This document shows positions 12,696 through 15,779 of a stretch of 15,779 bases of DNA, piece by piece. The number at the start of each line of letters is the position of its first letter. The stretch's first letter is position 1. The notes beneath the pieces were generated by a model. It did no database searches, was not told the origin of the DNA, and saw nothing but the letters and a program-made list of their open reading frames with translations. Source of the stretch: Candidatus Moraniibacteriota bacterium (lineage in GTDB: Bacteria; Patescibacteriota; Minisyncoccia; Moranbacterales; UBA2206). The DNA lies in contig DAIEIZ010000021.1 of NCBI GenBank assembly GCA_027351145.1, positions 1 through 15,779 of the forward strand, read 5' to 3'. A program made the translations under genes and the position numbers.

Positions 12696-12704
12696 TGGTA
12701 GAAT
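12696..12704 (+). promoter_or_regulatory. Extended -10 promoter of the GT39 gene
   Basis: TGGTAGAAT is a TGn-extended -10 element that lies just after trpS. No good -35 box is visible. Transcription would start near 12711, leaving an 80-nt leader. Confidence 0.45.
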
Positions 12705-12790
12705 AGTTTGGTGGCTACTGTGATGGGAGTAATTCGGCCTGAATAAGAGATGGGACGGGCTATTAATCAAATGTATCGTGCAACGGGATT

Positions 12791-14320
12791 ATGCAAAAAG
12801 TGAATTTTTCAGAAAGAACAAAAAGACTTAATAATTTTTTCGAGCCATATTATCTTTGGCTCATTTTGGTTTTAGCTTCCACTCTGCGGCTATATCAGAT
12901 TGCAGTACGAGATTTTTGGTATGACGAAGCCTTTACTGGTGTCGCTGTCAAAGAAAAATTTCCCGACATGCTGCACATGATTATTAATGATATTCATCCG
13001 CCGCTCTATTACGTCTCGTTAAAAATATTTTCTTCTTTTTTTGACTACAGCGTCTATGGCATTCGTCTTTTCTCAGCGATTCTTGGCGTTCTTTCGGTTT
13101 GGGCAGTCTATCTTTTTGCCAAAGAGCTCTATGACAAACGCGCGGGTCTTTTTGCTGCTTTCGTGGCGGCGATTTCTCCTTTTGCGATTCAATATTCACA
13201 AGAAGCGCGCATGTATTCCATGCTTTCTTTTCTTTTGATTATGGCCGCCTATTTTTTCCTAAAAGCGCTCAAGACTAATGAGACTAAAAATTATATCTTT
13301 TGGGGAGTCTTTCTTGGGTTGGCTGGACTTACTCATTACATGGGTATCGTTTTTTCAGCCACTTTTTATCTTGTTTATTTGGTGTGGAATATTTTTGATG
13401 AAAAAGATCACCATCAAGAGTTTGGCTTTCAGACACTCAAGAAATTTATTCCTTCTGCTGGAATTCTCTGGGGCTATTTTTCCGCTCTCTTGGTTTTCTC
13501 CTTTTGGATTGAAAAATTCTATCGCCACATAACTGATCTTGGTGATAATCTAAAATGGGTCCGCCCGGCCAATTTGGGGGATATTTTTTGGAATATTCAA
13601 ATGTTCCTTTTTGGCACACCGCTTGGCGAGATGTCTTCCGGCATGCCTAATCCTAATGCTTTCTATGGCATTCAGCAAACCTCGGTTTTAAGTGGCCTTA
13701 CCGTGCTCATTACGGGAATTATCATTTATCTATTTATGAAGGATAGAAAAAAAACAGCCGTCCTTCTGGTTTTTTCCTTCGGATTTTTTGGCATTGTTTA
13801 CGTGCTTTCACTCCTGGGTAAACATTACTTTGTATCGCGCTATCTCGTACCGGGTGCGTATTTTATCTTCACTCTTTTGGGCATTTGGCTTTCTCGAATT
13901 CGTTGGCGCTATGTCACGTCCACATTTGCACTCTATGGCATTCTTTTGTTCTTTGTGGCACATTTGGGATTTTCTACTGGCTGGAATATCTTGCAAGCGA
14001 ATTCTGGGAAGTATAAGAATAAAAATTTCTATATCCTGACTTCTTTCGATTACGTTATCGCGAAGTATTATCTCGGAGAAAATCGTTTGCATCTATACAA
14101 TATCGATTGGCCGATCTATAATCCAAGCTATTGGGCGGCAATTGGACCAAATCTCAAGCGAGTCGAAAGCTTCGACGCTGTGGCGAATGACCCAAATGCT
14201 CTCATAGTCTCCAACACTCCACTTGTCAGCAAGCATAGCATCGACCAATCGTTTAGTTATGGCCGGCTGAAATTGGTTGACTCCTACAATAATATCTTGG
14301 TTTATAGGATAAAAAAATAG
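12791..14320 (+). CDS. GT39-type membrane glycosyltransferase (ArnT/PMT-like)
   Basis: A 509-residue polytopic membrane protein of the dolichyl-phosphate-mannose/ArnT glycosyltransferase group (PMT_2-like). The first transmembrane helix (about 20-38) is followed by the extracytoplasmic loop motif FWYDEAFTG, whose D45-E46 pair is the catalytic site of GT-C enzymes. HPPLYY (69-74) and YSQEARMYSM (135-144) are also family signatures. About ten hydrophobic helices follow, then a soluble C-terminal part from about 400. Such enzymes move a sugar from a polyprenyl phosphate to a protein, lipid or glycan on the outer face of the membrane. The acceptor is unknown. A phosphohexomutase lies convergently downstream and a PAP2 phosphatase elsewhere in the window, which would fit surface glycan work. 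Confidence 0.87.
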   Translation: MQKVNFSERTKRLNNFFEPYYLWLILVLASTLRLYQIAVRDFWYDEAFTGVAVKEKFPDMLHMIINDIHPPLYYVSLKIFSSFFDYSVYGIRLFSAILGVLSVWAVYLFAKELYDKRAGLFAAFVAAISPFAIQYSQEARMYSMLSFLLIMAAYFFLKALKTNETKNYIFWGVFLGLAGLTHYMGIVFSATFYLVYLVWNIFDEKDHHQEFGFQTLKKFIPSAGILWGYFSALLVFSFWIEKFYRHITDLGDNLKWVRPANLGDIFWNIQMFLFGTPLGEMSSGMPNPNAFYGIQQTSVLSGLTVLITGIIIYLFMKDRKKTAVLLVFSFGFFGIVYVLSLLGKHYFVSRYLVPGAYFIFTLLGIWLSRIRWRYVTSTFALYGILLFFVAHLGFSTGWNILQANSGKYKNKNFYILTSFDYVIAKYYLGENRLHLYNIDWPIYNPSYWAAIGPNLKRVESFDAVANDPNALIVSNTPLVSKHSIDQSFSYGRLKLVDSYNNILVYRIKK

Positions 14321-14331
14321 CCATTTCAAGG

Positions 14332-14352
14332 ATAGCTCCAGCTATATTTTTT
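14332..14352 (+). terminator. Weak intrinsic terminator
   Basis: ATAGC (14332-14336) pairs with GCTAT (14341-14345) over a 4-nt loop and is followed by A and six T, 12 bp after the glycosyltransferase stop. Confidence 0.5.
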
Positions 14353-14403
14353 ATAATATGGAGATTGCTATTGGTCAGATGAGGCTGGAGATTCGAATAA
14401 TAA

Positions 14404-14427
14404 AAAAAGAGCCTCGCGGCTCTTTTT
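14404..14427. terminator. Bidirectional intrinsic terminator
   Basis: AAAAAGAGCC (14404-14413) and GGCTCTTTTT (14418-14427) form a perfect 10-bp stem with a TCGC loop. T runs occur on both strands, so it ends both the glycosyltransferase and the convergent phosphohexomutase transcripts. Confidence 0.85.
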
Positions 14428-14432
14428 CGTTT

Positions 14433-15770
14433 CTATCCTCTGATAATTCCCATCACCTCATCCCTTTTTTCTTCCATCAATTCTTTCGTCTTAGCTTCCA
14501 AATTTAATCTTAACTTCGGTTCGGTATTCGAAGCGCGTACATTAAACCACCAGTCGGGAAAATCAATGCGGATGCCGTCCAGCTCATCGAGTTTGCCGTC
14601 TTTGTATGTCTCTTTCAATTTTTGCATTATCACGTCTTTGTCAGCCACATCAGAATTAATTTCTCCGCTGTGGAAATATCTTTTTAGCTCGGCAATCAAT
14701 TCGGACATTTTTTTGCCCGTTTCATTCATCAGATTCAAAAGGGTGATGACTGCGAAAGTGGTCATCTCAGCTTTAGAATTTTCTTCAAAAAAATAATGTC
14801 CGGAAAGTTCTCCGGCAAAAATGGCACCTTGTTCACGCATTTGTTTTTTGATCAGTGAGTGTCCCACACGGCAGCGATTAACTCGGCCACCCGCTTCTTC
14901 GATCACTTCTTTCACAGCATTGGAACTACGCAGATCCATAAGAACGAGTCCGCCCGGATTTTTTTTGAGCACCTCTTTGGCGAGAAGGGCGATAAGGTAA
15001 TCCATGGAAACAATCTCTCCTTCTTCCGTGACAAAACCAACGCGGTCGGCGTCTCCGTCATAGGCAATGCCCAGATCCGCTCTTTCAGTTACGACTTTTT
15101 CTTGGAGCGCTGAGAGTGTTTCAGTTTTAATTGGGTTAGCTTCGTGGTTGGGGAAATTTCCGTCTAGTGTGTCGTACATATAAACCGCTTCAAGCTCGGC
15201 AGGAAACATTTTGAAAATTTCTTTGTCTAAAATTCCCATCCCATTGGCAAAATCAATCACCACTTTTTTCTTAGCCTGGCCAGTCACAAAAAACTGAGCC
15301 ATATAATCCAGATATTTTTTCAAAAAGTCGGCCTCTTCGGTCACCTGCCCTTTCTTTTCATTTTCTGAAAAATTTCCCGCTAGTGCTAATTCTTTGATTT
15401 CTTCCATGCCGCTGCCTTCTCCGATCGGCACAGCATTTGTTCGGCAGAATTTCATGCCATTGTACTGCGCCGGATTATGTGAAGCGGTAATCATCACTGC
15501 AGTGTCAGCTTCGATTTGCCATGAGGCGAAATAGAGCATGGGAGTAGTGGAGAGACCAATTTTGACGACATCAGCACCTTCGTCAGTAATGCCGGAAATT
15601 AATCCCGCTTCCATCTCAACTGATGATTCACGCATATCAAATCCGACAATTACTTTTTTTGCGCCGGTGTGTACAACCAATGCGCGGCCAATCGCATAAG
15701 CTGCGTCTTTGTCGATTTCCGTTGGATAGAGTCCGCGAATATCATAGGCTTTGAAAATTTTTGGATCCAT
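14433..15770 (-). CDS. Phosphomannomutase/phosphoglucomutase
   Basis: Alpha-D-phosphohexomutase, 445 residues, that interconverts hexose 6-phosphate and hexose 1-phosphate for nucleotide-sugar synthesis. Domain I starts FKAYDIRGLYP and holds the phosphoserine loop TASHNP (95-100, S97). The Mg2+ loop is DGDADR (238-243). The sugar-binding loop is GELSGHYFF (320-328), where the GEMSGH form is typical of dual PMM/PGM enzymes such as AlgC. The phosphate-binding loop is RASNTEP (412-418). All four active-site loops are intact. I call it ManB/AlgC-like without choosing between mannose and glucose. The start ATG is within the window, but only 9 bp upstream are present, so its promoter and neighbours are not seen. 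Confidence 0.95.
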   Translation of the reverse strand: MDPKIFKAYDIRGLYPTEIDKDAAYAIGRALVVHTGAKKVIVGFDMRESSVEMEAGLISGITDEGADVVKIGLSTTPMLYFASWQIEADTAVMITASHNPAQYNGMKFCRTNAVPIGEGSGMEEIKELALAGNFSENEKKGQVTEEADFLKKYLDYMAQFFVTGQAKKKVVIDFANGMGILDKEIFKMFPAELEAVYMYDTLDGNFPNHEANPIKTETLSALQEKVVTERADLGIAYDGDADRVGFVTEEGEIVSMDYLIALLAKEVLKKNPGGLVLMDLRSSNAVKEVIEEAGGRVNRCRVGHSLIKKQMREQGAIFAGELSGHYFFEENSKAEMTTFAVITLLNLMNETGKKMSELIAELKRYFHSGEINSDVADKDVIMQKLKETYKDGKLDELDGIRIDFPDWWFNVRASNTEPKLRLNLEAKTKELMEEKRDEVMGIIRG

Positions 15771-15779
15771 AATTTTATT

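Noticed and set aside
12711..12746. Short frame GTG...TAA of 11 codons in the glycosyltransferase leader
   Set aside because: Too short, with no attenuator features or enriched regulatory codons, so chance is likely.
1..15779. CRISPR array, prophage, transposase or tRNA genes
   Set aside because: No regular spaced repeats, integrase, structural phage genes, transposase motifs or cloverleaf sequences other than tmRNA were seen on either strand.

Overview
The window is a compact, AT-rich bacterial chromosome segment with 18 protein genes, one tmRNA gene and little spare DNA. It most resembles the Candidate Phyla Radiation (Patescibacteria, Parcubacteria/Moranbacteria-like). The reasons are the small tightly packed operons, an almost complete lack of Shine-Dalgarno sequences, an S6 with a long charged tail, an rpsF-ssb-rpsR cluster with efp where rplI often sits, a divergent RNase J, a TrpRS with a large insertion, and short AT-rich intergenic repeats. 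TGA is used as a stop codon (1736-1738), so the recoded UGA-glycine lineages are unlikely. The lineage is an inference; no 16S rRNA is present.

Layout. 1-1738 (+): an extended -10 promoter and structured leader, then a DEDDy 3'-5' exonuclease, a HAD phosphatase and a small membrane protein. 1739-1903: a degenerate palindromic repeat and a bidirectional terminator. 4150 down to 1904 (-): smpB, ssrA, infC, rpmI and rplT, a trans-translation pair placed directly upstream of the IF3-L35-L20 operon. 6136 down to 4230 (-): rpsF, ssb, rpsR and efp, from a good promoter with a structured leader. 6364-6834 (+): a PAP2 lipid phosphatase, tail-to-tail with ychF (-). 7884-8116: divergent ychF and rnj promoters whose -35 boxes overlap, then a hairpin-bearing rnj leader. 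8117-9934 (+): RNase J. 10072-12683 (+): a Bro-N protein, a lipoprotein and trpS. 12791-14320 (+): a GT39-type membrane glycosyltransferase. 14433-15770 (-): a phosphohexomutase.

How the genes fit together. Most of the window serves translation and RNA quality control: initiation (IF3), elongation (EF-P), ribosomal proteins, aminoacylation (TrpRS), ribosome rescue (tmRNA and SmpB), RNA decay (RNase J) and the ribosome-associated ATPase YchF. The rest suggests envelope work: undecaprenyl or other lipid phosphate turnover, lipid-linked sugar transfer and sugar phosphate supply.

The most interesting points are: an infC that almost certainly starts at a non-AUG codon, probably AUU; a 32-bp inverted-repeat element carrying the likely infC promoter between ssrA and infC; a hairpin that would hold the 5' end of pre-tmRNA; EF-P with Arg at the modification position; RNase J with Tyr at the usual motif C His; and a probable leaderless smpB. 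I found no CRISPR array, transposase, prophage module, tRNA or obviously new defence system.
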